Below, in pieces: positions 45,137-53,541 of a stretch of 64,000 bases of DNA (position 1 is its first letter; every line of letters starts with the position of its first letter). The position numbers were made by a program, and so were the translations under genes. The notes under the pieces are model-generated. The model ran no database searches and was not told the origin of the DNA. It saw only the letters and a program-made list of their open reading frames with translations. Source of the DNA: Arsukibacterium tuosuense (GTDB lineage Bacteria > Pseudomonadota > Gammaproteobacteria > Enterobacterales > Alteromonadaceae); contig NZ_OBEB01000007.1 in assembly GCF_900215315.1 (NCBI RefSeq), positions 1-64,000 on the forward strand, in the 5' to 3' direction.

Positions 45137-46705
45137 TCAGACGGCATCAGGAAAAGCGCTAACCAGCTCTGCCAGTTCGGTCTGATAACAGCGCCAGCGT
45201 GCTACCGAGCTGTTGTAAAGCGGCTGGCGGACCTGGCTGGCACTGCCGGTGGTGCTGGCTTGCTGGTTATGCTGATGAAACTGCAGCACATGCTCGTTCC
45301 ATGGCAGGCCACAGTATTGATACAATGCCTGGCTACTCTGTGCTGGCTGGCTGACTAACTCTTCGTATTGCACGGTATGAATTACGCCGGGCAGGCAACG
45401 TTGCCAGTGTGCCATCAGCGCCTGATAAGCCTGATAATATTGAACCAGTTCGTCTAGCTGGTAAGAAAACGGATAGGCATCGGCAAACAAATGTTTGTAG
45501 ATGGCATAGCAATGATCAATCGGGTTACGCTGGACATGAATAATCCGCGCCCGCGGCAGGGCCAGATGAATTAACCCGACATACAGAAAATTCAGCGGTA
45601 GCTTATCGACAAAGTGCTGTTGCCGACCGGTGAGCGGCCGGGTGCTGTCGAGGTAGGCCTGACCCAGCATCGCAAAATCAAGTTTTTTCGTCTGCTGCAC
45701 CAGAGCGGCTTTATCCAGTTTTTTTTCTGCCTGGAGCTGGGCCAGACGGCTTAGCTGAGTGGCAAAATTATTCAGCTCTCCCGCTAACTGCACCTGTGGA
45801 TCGCAACCGAGCATTCGTTCGGCCAGGGTAGAGCCGGCCCGTGGCATACTGACAATAAACACCGGCTCAGGATTGTCGCAACCTTGTGGCCTGGCTTGCC
45901 GGAAAAAGTCCTGATCAAATTGCTGCTGAATTTCCTGCATCACTGCTAAATCTGCTGCCAGCTGATAATTAATATGGTTGCGGCGCAGGGTCGCCCCGGC
46001 CTGTAACTGAGTAAAAGACTGCGGATACTGCTTTAAGTCTTCCAGCTCTTTTGCCAAGGCATAATGCAGTTGTACACGTTGCTTCGGACTAAGATCCTGT
46101 CGCTGCAACATGGCGGTTAAGCCGGCGCAATGATGATTGTCGGTGCGTTGTTTGCGCAAACTGCTGCGCAGATGCCAGGCATCGGTATCCCGCGGCTGCA
46201 GGTCAATAGCTTTGTCCAGCATTTGCTCAGCTGTAGCAAGTTGGCCGCAGAAGCGCAACATAGTGGCGTAGTTGTAATAAAGGGTGGCATTGTCCGGTTG
46301 CAGTGCAAGCGCCTGCTGATACAACCTGGCTGCCTGCTTATAACGCTGTAGCTGGCTGCATTGCAGCGCCAGTTCGCTGAGAAAATCAGCATCTGCTGCT
46401 GGTGTTTGAGATAGGTGGTCGGCCAGCTGCAGGGCCGCTGCAGTCTGATGACAACGTTGCAGACAATGTAAACGACGCAATTGCAGCCTGGGTATGTCCG
46501 GACTCAGCGTCACAGCTTTATCAATGGCCTGCAGCGCTTTGCTCAATTGAGAAGTATGTTCTGCAAACACACTGGCGGCCAGCCAGCTGTCTGCCAGCTG
46601 TGGAAAATTTGTAATCAGTTGCTGGACAGTCCTGGCAGCTGTCGCCGGATTTTTCTGGCCAACGGCCTGATAAAAAGTCGTGAGTAAATGGGCCGCTTCA
46701 GTCAT
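45137..46705 (-). CDS. TPR-repeat sulfotransferase
   Basis: 522 residues. The N-terminal ~270 residues are tetratricopeptide repeats (AARLYQQALALQPDNATLYYNYA, AEQMLDKAIDLQPRDTDAW). The C-terminal part is a PAPS-dependent sulfotransferase fold with the 5'-phosphosulfate loop PVFIVSMPRAGSTLAERMLG (about 282-301) and the 3'-phosphate motif IIHVQRNPIDHCYAIYKHLF. The acceptor is unknown; the TPR part may present a protein or peptide. Last of six co-directional genes; 99 bases downstream of a TonB receptor. Confidence 0.88.
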   Translation of the reverse strand: MTEAAHLLTTFYQAVGQKNPATAARTVQQLITNFPQLADSWLAASVFAEHTSQLSKALQAIDKAVTLSPDIPRLQLRRLHCLQRCHQTAAALQLADHLSQTPAADADFLSELALQCSQLQRYKQAARLYQQALALQPDNATLYYNYATMLRFCGQLATAEQMLDKAIDLQPRDTDAWHLRSSLRKQRTDNHHCAGLTAMLQRQDLSPKQRVQLHYALAKELEDLKQYPQSFTQLQAGATLRRNHINYQLAADLAVMQEIQQQFDQDFFRQARPQGCDNPEPVFIVSMPRAGSTLAERMLGCDPQVQLAGELNNFATQLSRLAQLQAEKKLDKAALVQQTKKLDFAMLGQAYLDSTRPLTGRQQHFVDKLPLNFLYVGLIHLALPRARIIHVQRNPIDHCYAIYKHLFADAYPFSYQLDELVQYYQAYQALMAHWQRCLPGVIHTVQYEELVSQPAQSSQALYQYCGLPWNEHVLQFHQHNQQASTTGSASQVRQPLYNSSVARWRCYQTELAELVSAFPDAV

Positions 46706-46742
46706 AACTGCTTAACTGTCTGTAAAAGTAAAACAAACAATA

Positions 46743-46784
46743 GCCGGGGCGTGGCTTTGACACAACCCCTGACACAACCCCGGC
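46743..46784 (-). repeat. 12-bp tandem duplication within a hairpin after the second TonB receptor
   Basis: GCCGGGG (46743-46749) and CCCCGGC (46778-46784) form a 7-bp stem; the loop and stem hold two perfect copies of TGACACAACCCC (46758-46769 and 46770-46781). It lies about 20 bases beyond the receptor stop and could act as a terminator or processing site. Confidence 0.75.
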
Positions 46785-46804
46785 GTAGTAGTGGTAACGG
46801 CGTA

Positions 46805-49228
46805 TCAGAACTGATAACTGACACTCAGGCCAATGGTACGCGGTTGGCTGATATAGTCTTTTGAGGCATTACCGAAGAAGTTTTGCTCCGGGGCGGTGCC
46901 CATGTAGCCTTCTGACAGAGTCCCGGTAACGCCATCCTCATTAAACAGGTTGCGGACAAACAGCGACAGCGTCCAGTTTTCGGTATACAGGCTGGTGCCC
47001 AGATTCGCTAACCAGAAGCTGTCTAAATCGATAGCAAAATTCGGGTTACTGCCCAGTGCGTTGCGCGACTCTGATTGATAGTAAGCACTGGCTGAGCTCA
47101 CAAGGTAATAGCCACTGCCCAGATCGTAGCTGTGGCTTAAGCCGGCACTGAGGGTATGTTCAGCCATGCTGGGCAATTGCTCGCCTTTTCGGGCGTAAGT
47201 GTAAGTGCCTGGGTTGGCCGCGCTACCCGACGGCGCAATTAAATCTGCGGTCAGTTTGGCGTCAACAAAGGTATAGCCAAAGTTGTATTGCAGCGCTTCA
47301 GTAAGGTAACCGCGTAACTCCAGTTCAATACCCTGCGAGCGGGCGGATTCGCCGTTTACTGCCGCATAAAAGCCCCAGTTAGGGGTAGGGATATTTAATT
47401 GCGGGTCATCCCATTCAGCGTTAAACACCGACACTGCATAAAAATGCCGTCCGGTATTACCCTTAATGCCCAGCTCCATATTCAGCACGCTGTCAGAGCC
47501 ATAATTAAGATAGGCCGGATTTTCGGCGAAGCCGCCGCTGACTGGCACCGCACTGGTGCCGCCACGGCGATAACCTTCTGATACCGTTGCGTACAGCATG
47601 GTATTTTCAGACCAGTCATAGGCCAGGTTAACTTTAAATAAGGTGCCGTTATCTTTTACCTTTGAACTGACATCGGACGCGCCCGGATATAGTGGTAAAT
47701 CGATAATGGTGTCGTTGCTGATATCATTGCGGAAATGGCGCGCGCCAAAGGTTGTGCGCAGGGTATCGCTTAAATGATATGTTAGCTCACCAAATACTGA
47801 GGTGTCTTTAATATTACGTTGGTCGCGATAGTAGAAATCCTGATCGCCCAGCACGCCGCCCCAACTGGCCAGCGTATCGGCAAAGCCACTGGCCAGCGCC
47901 CACTCTGAGAAACCCGGCATCAGGCTGTCTTGGCCAGACGCGGTATCCTGATCCAGATAAAACAGGCCGACTATCCAGTCCAGGGTTTGCGTGCCATTAG
48001 AAACAAGGCGTAGCTCCTGGCTCAGACCTTCATCCTGATAAAAACGATTGGCGGTGGCCATCGGCCGTGGCGAGCCACCGTAGTATGAAGAAAACCAACC
48101 ATTCTGGGCGTAAAAGCCGCTGTTGTCGCTGGCGGAACTGCCGGAATGATCGTAACCGGAAGTACTTGAGGTGGCGGTGGCAAAGCCCAAGTCCCATTCC
48201 ATTTCCAGAGCCCAGGCATCGACTTCCCGCTCACTGGGCTCCAGCTGAATGGCGCCATTTTCGTAATCATTGTAGCGCTGCTCTGTGCCATTTACCCAGT
48301 TAGTACCGCGGGTAACCTGACGCCGGGCGCCAATATTGTCCTGCTGAAACTGATACGATAACAAGGCATTAAATTTGTCAGAGGGTTGCCATAATAACGC
48401 CAGCCGGCCGTAGTCGATTTCGACCGTATCGGCATCTTCCACTTCGGTAAATACCGGGCCACCGTTGGCCACGTCGTTGTCTTGTGCAATCGGGGCGCCG
48501 GCGGCATTCAGCTGATATACGTTGGTATAATCGACGATGCCATCGTTATCAATCCGGCCCAGATAGCCGCGCACCGCGACGGTTTCGCTTAGCGGCACAT
48601 TTAACAGCAGGTCGAGGTTTTTATTAAAACCTTCAGAACCTTCGCTCTGGCTTAACACGCCGGACACCTTGCCGCTGAATTCCATTAAATCGGGCCGGTT
48701 CATTTTATAGCGTACCGTGCCAGCCAGTGAGCCTGAGCCATATAAGGTACCCTGTGGGCCCCGTAATACTTCAACGGCATCAATATCTTTTAAGATAAAG
48801 TTGGCAAACAGTGGCGTATCATTCAGGTAGGTTGATACAGTTGGTGCCGCGTTTAAGGCAAAGTCACCGTTACCGGCTGAATCAATATTCATGCCGCGGA
48901 TAATAATATTGTTGATTACCCCGGAGTTGCGATAACCGCGGTCTACCACGGTGATACCTGACATTTCACGCATCATATCGACCGCATCAATAATGTGCTT
49001 TTCTTCCAGCTGACTGCCGGACATCACTGAGATATTGTACGGTGTTTGTTCCACTGTTTGCGGGCGGCGACTGGCAGTAACGGTAATCCGTTCCACACTG
49101 GCCGTCGCGTTTTCGGATTCTTCAGCATTTTGCTGAGCCTGGCTGGCATAACTGAAAAATAATGCTGAGCTTATTGCCAGTGCCAGTGGAGCTTTGCTAA
49201 AAGCGGTCGCGCGAGCTGTGTTAGTCAT
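46805..49228 (-). CDS. TonB-dependent outer membrane receptor
   Basis: 807 residues from the ATG at 49226-49228, which is preceded by AGGGAAC and followed by a signal peptide (APLALAISSALFFSYASQAQQ); the longer frame was rejected. Plug: VERITVTASRRPQTVEQTPYNI, IIIRGMNI, VEVLRGPQGTLYGSGSLAGTVRYKMNRP; barrel ends GLSVSYQF with the terminal Phe. Same receptor type as the one at 21410-23830. It follows the nitrilase gene by 74 bases, with an AACTGG-N17-AACTGG direct repeat 70-98 bases before its start. Confidence 0.92.
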   Translation of the reverse strand: MTNTARATAFSKAPLALAISSALFFSYASQAQQNAEESENATASVERITVTASRRPQTVEQTPYNISVMSGSQLEEKHIIDAVDMMREMSGITVVDRGYRNSGVINNIIIRGMNIDSAGNGDFALNAAPTVSTYLNDTPLFANFILKDIDAVEVLRGPQGTLYGSGSLAGTVRYKMNRPDLMEFSGKVSGVLSQSEGSEGFNKNLDLLLNVPLSETVAVRGYLGRIDNDGIVDYTNVYQLNAAGAPIAQDNDVANGGPVFTEVEDADTVEIDYGRLALLWQPSDKFNALLSYQFQQDNIGARRQVTRGTNWVNGTEQRYNDYENGAIQLEPSEREVDAWALEMEWDLGFATATSSTSGYDHSGSSASDNSGFYAQNGWFSSYYGGSPRPMATANRFYQDEGLSQELRLVSNGTQTLDWIVGLFYLDQDTASGQDSLMPGFSEWALASGFADTLASWGGVLGDQDFYYRDQRNIKDTSVFGELTYHLSDTLRTTFGARHFRNDISNDTIIDLPLYPGASDVSSKVKDNGTLFKVNLAYDWSENTMLYATVSEGYRRGGTSAVPVSGGFAENPAYLNYGSDSVLNMELGIKGNTGRHFYAVSVFNAEWDDPQLNIPTPNWGFYAAVNGESARSQGIELELRGYLTEALQYNFGYTFVDAKLTADLIAPSGSAANPGTYTYARKGEQLPSMAEHTLSAGLSHSYDLGSGYYLVSSASAYYQSESRNALGSNPNFAIDLDSFWLANLGTSLYTENWTLSLFVRNLFNEDGVTGTLSEGYMGTAPEQNFFGNASKDYISQPRTIGLSVSYQF

Positions 49229-49297
49229 TGTTCTGTTCCCTTGCTGATTTTTTATACTTTTGTTCAGAATAGGTAAGTGTGCTGGGGCGGGTAAGCA

Positions 49298-49326
49298 CCA
49301 GTTCAAAACGTTTCACTGGTCCAGTT
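49298..49326 (-). promoter_or_regulatory. AACTGG-N17-AACTGG site upstream of the TonB receptor
   Basis: On the minus strand AACTGG occurs at 49326-49321 and 49303-49298, 23 bases start to start. It overlaps the end of the nitrilase gene and lies 70-98 bases before the receptor start. One of four such sites in this cluster. Confidence 0.6.
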
Positions 49327-50172
49327 GCGGCCCGCTGGTTTTTCCAGTTTGCCCAGTTGGTCCAGGTAAGTTGAGCGCTGTTGCTGATATTGTGGAAACA
49401 CTACGGCGGTATCGCGAAAGCTTTTCAGCGGCTGGCCCAGGGTATGCCAACCCTGTTGCCGCACCCGGCGCAGATAGGCTAAATCGAGCTGCAGCACGAT
49501 AATTTCCTGCTGATCGCCAGCCTGATGTACTACTTCACCGCCAGGGCCGGCAACCACAGACTGGCCGACACCCAGGCCAGCAGCAGAATTAATATCAACC
49601 ATATAGCACTGGTTCATACAGGCATTGGCGCGGGCCATCGCTAATTCGATATTGCGATCTACCGTGTTAGTAAGAGTGGGGTGCAGAATAACTTCTGCTC
49701 CTTGCCAAACCAGAGCCCGGATGCTCTCCGGAAACCACATATCATAACAAATTGATAAGCCAAAGCGGCCGACCCCGGGAATATCAAATACCTTAAACTC
49801 GTTACCGGCGCTGATCCCCTCTTCATAGGGTAGAAACGGGTACACTTTGCGATAACGGCAATGTACTTTGCCGTTGGGGGCAATAACGGAGCTGGTGTTG
49901 TAGATGTGATCGCCGTCCCGCTCAAACATCGAGCCATTGCACAGCCAGATCCCGGCTTCTATGGCCAGCTCGCAGTATTTATTCTCGGTGTTACCCGGCA
50001 GGGTTTCGGCGAAACGCGGCGCCGGGCCAAAGGTACACAGCTCTGGCAGCAGTACCATATCCAGTGCCGGGAAGCGCCGCTTGGCGGCCAGCACCTGTTG
50101 CCGGATAATGGCAAAATTGTCCTGATTCGCCGTCAGGGCCAGTTGCAAACCTGCAATATTAAAGGTGGTCAT
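49303..50172 (-). CDS. Carbon-nitrogen hydrolase (nitrilase superfamily amidase)
   Basis: 289 residues. The Glu-Lys-Cys triad is visible: E44 in LLPELCTFG, K109 in YRKVYPF and C142 in LSICYDMWFPES. Cytoplasmic; hydrolyses an amide, N-carbamoyl compound or similar to acid plus ammonia. N-carbamoylputrescine amidase would fit the GABA theme, but residues deciding specificity are not recognised. Lies between the MocR regulator and the TonB receptor on the same strand and has a paired AACTGG site upstream. Confidence 0.87.
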   Translation of the reverse strand: MTTFNIAGLQLALTANQDNFAIIRQQVLAAKRRFPALDMVLLPELCTFGPAPRFAETLPGNTENKYCELAIEAGIWLCNGSMFERDGDHIYNTSSVIAPNGKVHCRYRKVYPFLPYEEGISAGNEFKVFDIPGVGRFGLSICYDMWFPESIRALVWQGAEVILHPTLTNTVDRNIELAMARANACMNQCYMVDINSAAGLGVGQSVVAGPGGEVVHQAGDQQEIIVLQLDLAYLRRVRQQGWHTLGQPLKSFRDTAVVFPQYQQQRSTYLDQLGKLEKPAGRNWTSETF

Positions 50173-50267
50173 AAGTTTAACTCCGGTGCAGGCCGCACTT
50201 CTGATACTGAATTACGGCTTGTTGCTTTTCTACAGACAGCTTAAGCAAGCCAGCCGGGGCGGGGTAG

Positions 50268-50298
50268 AACCAGTTTGCAGTGAATACAGGAACCAGTT
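50268..50298 (-). promoter_or_regulatory. AACTGG-N17-AACTGG site upstream of the nitrilase gene
   Basis: On the minus strand AACTGGTTC occurs twice, starting at 50298 and 50275, exactly 23 bases apart; the upstream copy overlaps the MocR stop codon. The pair lies 96-126 bases before the nitrilase start. Confidence 0.65.
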
Positions 50299-52105
50299 AG
50301 GGGTGCAGCACAAAAAAAGCGGAGTCGACCAGTTGGCCATCGCGTAGCCAGTTAATCTGATTTTGAGCAATATACAGCTCAAAACCCAGTACCTCAGCAT
50401 AAGACCAGTGTTGCCATTGCCGATACCAGATATCGCCATCCAGCCACCATTTACCGGTATCTTGTTTTTCATCGTGATAACCTTCAAAGCCCTGCATGCT
50501 GCCGTCGGCTGCCAGCTTTATCCGGTACGGATCGCCAAATACGGTACGGCCAATAAATTCGCATTGACTGGCAAATTGGCGCAGTGCTTTACCACGCAGG
50601 CGCGACCCATAGTCGACCGGGCTTTGTGGCTCTTCACTGTGCTGCTGCCACTGGTGCATCAGCTGGGCCAGCTGGCCGATGCCATCGCGGATTTTCGGGG
50701 TTGGAATACTGCTGACACCCAGCCGGAAATAATGTTGTGGCTTGGTTTTGCCGCCATAAAAGCGGCTGACGGGCTCAATAAGAATGCCTATTTTCGCCGC
50801 TTCTGCAGCAAAGCGCTGGCTATTCAGGCTGTCAGGCCCCTGGATCCAGCAGGTGCTGCCACCCACCGTGCGGCTGGTAACAATAGCAGTCGACAAATAG
50901 TGGTTAAGCGCCTCACGCATTTGCTGCCAGCGCTGGGCCAGTTCCTGATTTAACCGCCGCATGGTTTGATCATAGTAACCCAGCGACAAAAACAGCCCCA
51001 TAATCCGCTGATTATTAGCCGGAGGATGGCGTGATATTAAGGTTCGCAGCTGGCGGGCTTTGCGGATAAGTGGCGCGGGCGCGACCATAAAACCCAGGCG
51101 CAAACCCGGCGCCAGTACCTTGGAGAAGCTTGACACGTAGAGCACCCGGCCATTGCGATCCAGGCTTTTTACCGCCGGGTGCGGCTGGCTGATAAAATTG
51201 CTTTCACACTCGTAATCATCCTCAATAATCAGGAAGTTATCTTGTTCGGCGCGGTTGATTAACGCCTCACGTTTTGCCAGCGACATGGTTACTGCAGTTG
51301 GCATTTGATGACTGGGGGTAACATAGACTAAATCGGCGTGAGGCGGAATGTTCGCCACGGCAATGCCATCTTCTTCGACCTCGACATAATGCAGCGGCGA
51401 ATATGCCAGCTGAGCCAGTTGGCGCATGCCCTGATAACCGGGTTCTTCCATCGCCAGTAAAGTTTGGTTGTTCAGCAGCAATTTGCTCAACAGATACAGG
51501 CCTTGCTGGGAGCCGAGCGTGATCAGTATTTCGTCCGCGTTGGCAAAAATGCCGCGGCGTGGTAGCACCTTAGTGCGAATTTCCTCGGTCAGTAGCTGAT
51601 CATCATGCTGGCCGCTGTCGCTGGCCCAGCTTTTAATCTCGCCGACATTCAGGCTGAGCTTCGAGCACTCCCGCCACTGATTCACCGGAAACAGCGAGGG
51701 GTCGAACTGCCCATCGATAAAGGGAAACGGATATTGTTGCCAGTTATGCGGGTAGGGTGGCAGGCTGCTTTCCAGCCTCAGTTCAGACAGCACCTTGTCC
51801 CATGGATACTGGTTGCTGCTGGTAGCGGCAGGCTGTTCAGGGATTGTTGGTTGCTCAAACTGCAGGTCATTGACATAAATACCGCTGCGTTCACGGCTGA
51901 GTAAATAGCCTTCGTCAATTAACTGCTGATAGGCATGCACCACGGTATTACGGGCGATACCCAGTTGCTCGGCCAGCTTGCGGGATGAGGGCATTTTGCT
52001 GCCAGCGGCAAAATAGCCGCTGACAATGGCGCTGATCAGTTTTTGCATCAGCTGTTGTTGTAAATTAGTACTGCCGCTGGCATCAAGCACAAACAGATGC
52101 TGCAT
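50297..52105 (-). CDS. MocR/PdxR-type regulator (GntR HTH + aminotransferase) with extra C-terminal domain
   Basis: 602 residues, about 100 longer than the usual MocR. N-terminal GntR winged helix (LISAIVSGYFAAGSKMPSSR, LAEQLGIARNTVVHAYQQLI) at ~18-75; a class I aminotransferase-like domain (~115-490) with the PLP lysine in YVSSFSKVLAPGLRLGF (about 326). The added C-terminal ~105 residues contain GSMQGFEGYHDEKQDTGKWW, then GDIWYRQWQHW, a W/G-rich beta pattern absent from ordinary MocR proteins. Members such as GabR respond to GABA plus PLP. It sits inside six co-directional genes, four of which carry paired AACTGG sites. Confidence 0.88.
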   Translation of the reverse strand: MQHLFVLDASGSTNLQQQLMQKLISAIVSGYFAAGSKMPSSRKLAEQLGIARNTVVHAYQQLIDEGYLLSRERSGIYVNDLQFEQPTIPEQPAATSSNQYPWDKVLSELRLESSLPPYPHNWQQYPFPFIDGQFDPSLFPVNQWRECSKLSLNVGEIKSWASDSGQHDDQLLTEEIRTKVLPRRGIFANADEILITLGSQQGLYLLSKLLLNNQTLLAMEEPGYQGMRQLAQLAYSPLHYVEVEEDGIAVANIPPHADLVYVTPSHQMPTAVTMSLAKREALINRAEQDNFLIIEDDYECESNFISQPHPAVKSLDRNGRVLYVSSFSKVLAPGLRLGFMVAPAPLIRKARQLRTLISRHPPANNQRIMGLFLSLGYYDQTMRRLNQELAQRWQQMREALNHYLSTAIVTSRTVGGSTCWIQGPDSLNSQRFAAEAAKIGILIEPVSRFYGGKTKPQHYFRLGVSSIPTPKIRDGIGQLAQLMHQWQQHSEEPQSPVDYGSRLRGKALRQFASQCEFIGRTVFGDPYRIKLAADGSMQGFEGYHDEKQDTGKWWLDGDIWYRQWQHWSYAEVLGFELYIAQNQINWLRDGQLVDSAFFVLHP

Positions 52106-52199
52106 AGTGAGATCTTATTATTCTACTGCGGGTTGACCCAGCATAAAGGCCACGGCCGCGTTCTGCAACTGCTGGGCAGCAACAGTGCGAAACTGCGCA

Positions 52200-53399
52200 T
52201 CAGGCGGCTTTATCCAATAGCCGGCAAGGGTATAACGCCACTATCGCGGCCAGCACCAGCAGCACTACTGCAATGTTAATCAGCCCGCTGTAACTGCCGC
52301 CATCAATAATCAGCGCCGCAAATAACGGGCCGCTCGCTAAGCCCATTTTTGAGGCAAAGCCGCCCAACGCGGCCATTTGCCCGGCTTTATCAAATTCGGC
52401 ACAAACACCCAGTAAATAGGCAATGCTGAAGGCCCAGGTTACGCCAACAGCCAGATTGGCCAGCCAGAAAATGCTGGCGCTGGCACTGTAATGCAGCGCA
52501 TAGGTAGCAATAGCGGTAATAATAATGCTGATAAATACGGGTAGCGCCCTACCGAGTCGGGTTGACAGCCAGATCACTAATACTGAGCCAAGCAGCCCGA
52601 GCCAGGCTGAGACACCCAGCGCCGGGGAGATAACCGCCAAATTAAGCCCGGCTTGTTCTCCCAGCTCAATAATGTAGGCATACAGTGCCATATTGGCAGC
52701 CTGAAACATAAAAATAGCTAAAATCGCTGCCAGAAGAGGCCGGTACTGAATAGCCGCTTTTGCTTTGGTTGGATCGGTAGGTACCAGTGGATAGGCCGGT
52801 AAAAAGGCCAGCATAAGCAGTGCGGTAAGGCTGAAGGCAATCAGCGCCATAAACAGCACCCAGGAACCGTATAGTGGCACCAGTGGTGGCAACAGCATTA
52901 CGCCTAAACCGCCCAGACCAAACTGCACCAGTAGCAACATACCAAAGGCTTTGTGCACCTGACCACAGCGTGCCATCACTGCAAAAGCAATACCAACCAG
53001 CAAGCCACCGGTTAAGCCATGCACGGCGCGCAAAAGCATCATCGGCAGTGGATTATCCAGCAGCATTGAGCTTAAATCGATACTGATTAACAGCAACAGC
53101 AAGCTGGCACTGGCGGTTTTCCAGGGGATTTTTTTTACCAGAAATATGGCAATAAAAGCGCCAACCGCGGCGCCATAAACATTGCATGAGCCGATAATGC
53201 CTGCCTCTCTGGCACTAAAGCCCCGGCCTTCAATTAAGCCTGAAACCAGTGCGGGCATAATGTTGACGTAAAACAGCCCTGCTGTTGCCAGAAAAGCCAG
53301 CATTAACCTGGCCAGGGTGCTGTCGGCAGTCGCCGCGGGTAATCGCCGGTAGCGGTTGGTGGCTGCTGTGCTGCTAAGCGTCTGTTGTTGCTGGGTCAT
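52200..53399 (-). CDS. MFS transporter
   Basis: 399 residues, about twelve hydrophobic helices after an N-terminal cytoplasmic stretch of ~30. Blocks such as YVNIMPALVSGLIEGRGFSAREAGIIG and VHKAFGMLLLVQFGLGGLGVMLLPPL parallel the MFS protein at 23957-25120, so the two are paralogues. Inner-membrane transport step for the compound handled by this cluster (inference). The MocR gene follows after 94 bases; a paired AACTGG site lies upstream. Confidence 0.88.
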   Translation of the reverse strand: MTQQQQTLSSTAATNRYRRLPAATADSTLARLMLAFLATAGLFYVNIMPALVSGLIEGRGFSAREAGIIGSCNVYGAAVGAFIAIFLVKKIPWKTASASLLLLLISIDLSSMLLDNPLPMMLLRAVHGLTGGLLVGIAFAVMARCGQVHKAFGMLLLVQFGLGGLGVMLLPPLVPLYGSWVLFMALIAFSLTALLMLAFLPAYPLVPTDPTKAKAAIQYRPLLAAILAIFMFQAANMALYAYIIELGEQAGLNLAVISPALGVSAWLGLLGSVLVIWLSTRLGRALPVFISIIITAIATYALHYSASASIFWLANLAVGVTWAFSIAYLLGVCAEFDKAGQMAALGGFASKMGLASGPLFAALIIDGGSYSGLINIAVVLLVLAAIVALYPCRLLDKAA

Positions 53400-53475
53400 A
53401 GCGGCTTTACCTTATAGCTTATTGGCGCTTTTTATTATGATTGTCACTGTAGCCTATCAGCTTTTATGGCTGACA

Positions 53476-53510
53476 ACAGAGCCAGTTTACACTTGTGGAC
53501 AGAGCCAGTT
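53476..53510 (-). promoter_or_regulatory. AACTGG-N17-AACTGG site upstream of the MFS gene
   Basis: On the minus strand AACTGGCTCTGT occurs twice, identically, at 53510-53499 and 53487-53476, exactly 23 bases apart. The pair lies 77-111 bases before the MFS start codon. Confidence 0.7.
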
Positions 53511-53522
53511 ACGGCTCTGTCC
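53497..53522 (-). terminator. Hairpin after the serine hydrolase gene
   Basis: GGACAGAGCC and GGCTCTGTCC form a perfect 10-bp stem around a 6-base loop, 20 bases beyond the serine hydrolase stop. There is no T-run after it on the minus strand, so termination is uncertain. The stem uses one copy of the AACTGGCTCTGT repeat, so the same bases may have two roles. Confidence 0.5.
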
Positions 53523-53541
53523 GTCATTTTCACCGGCAAGC

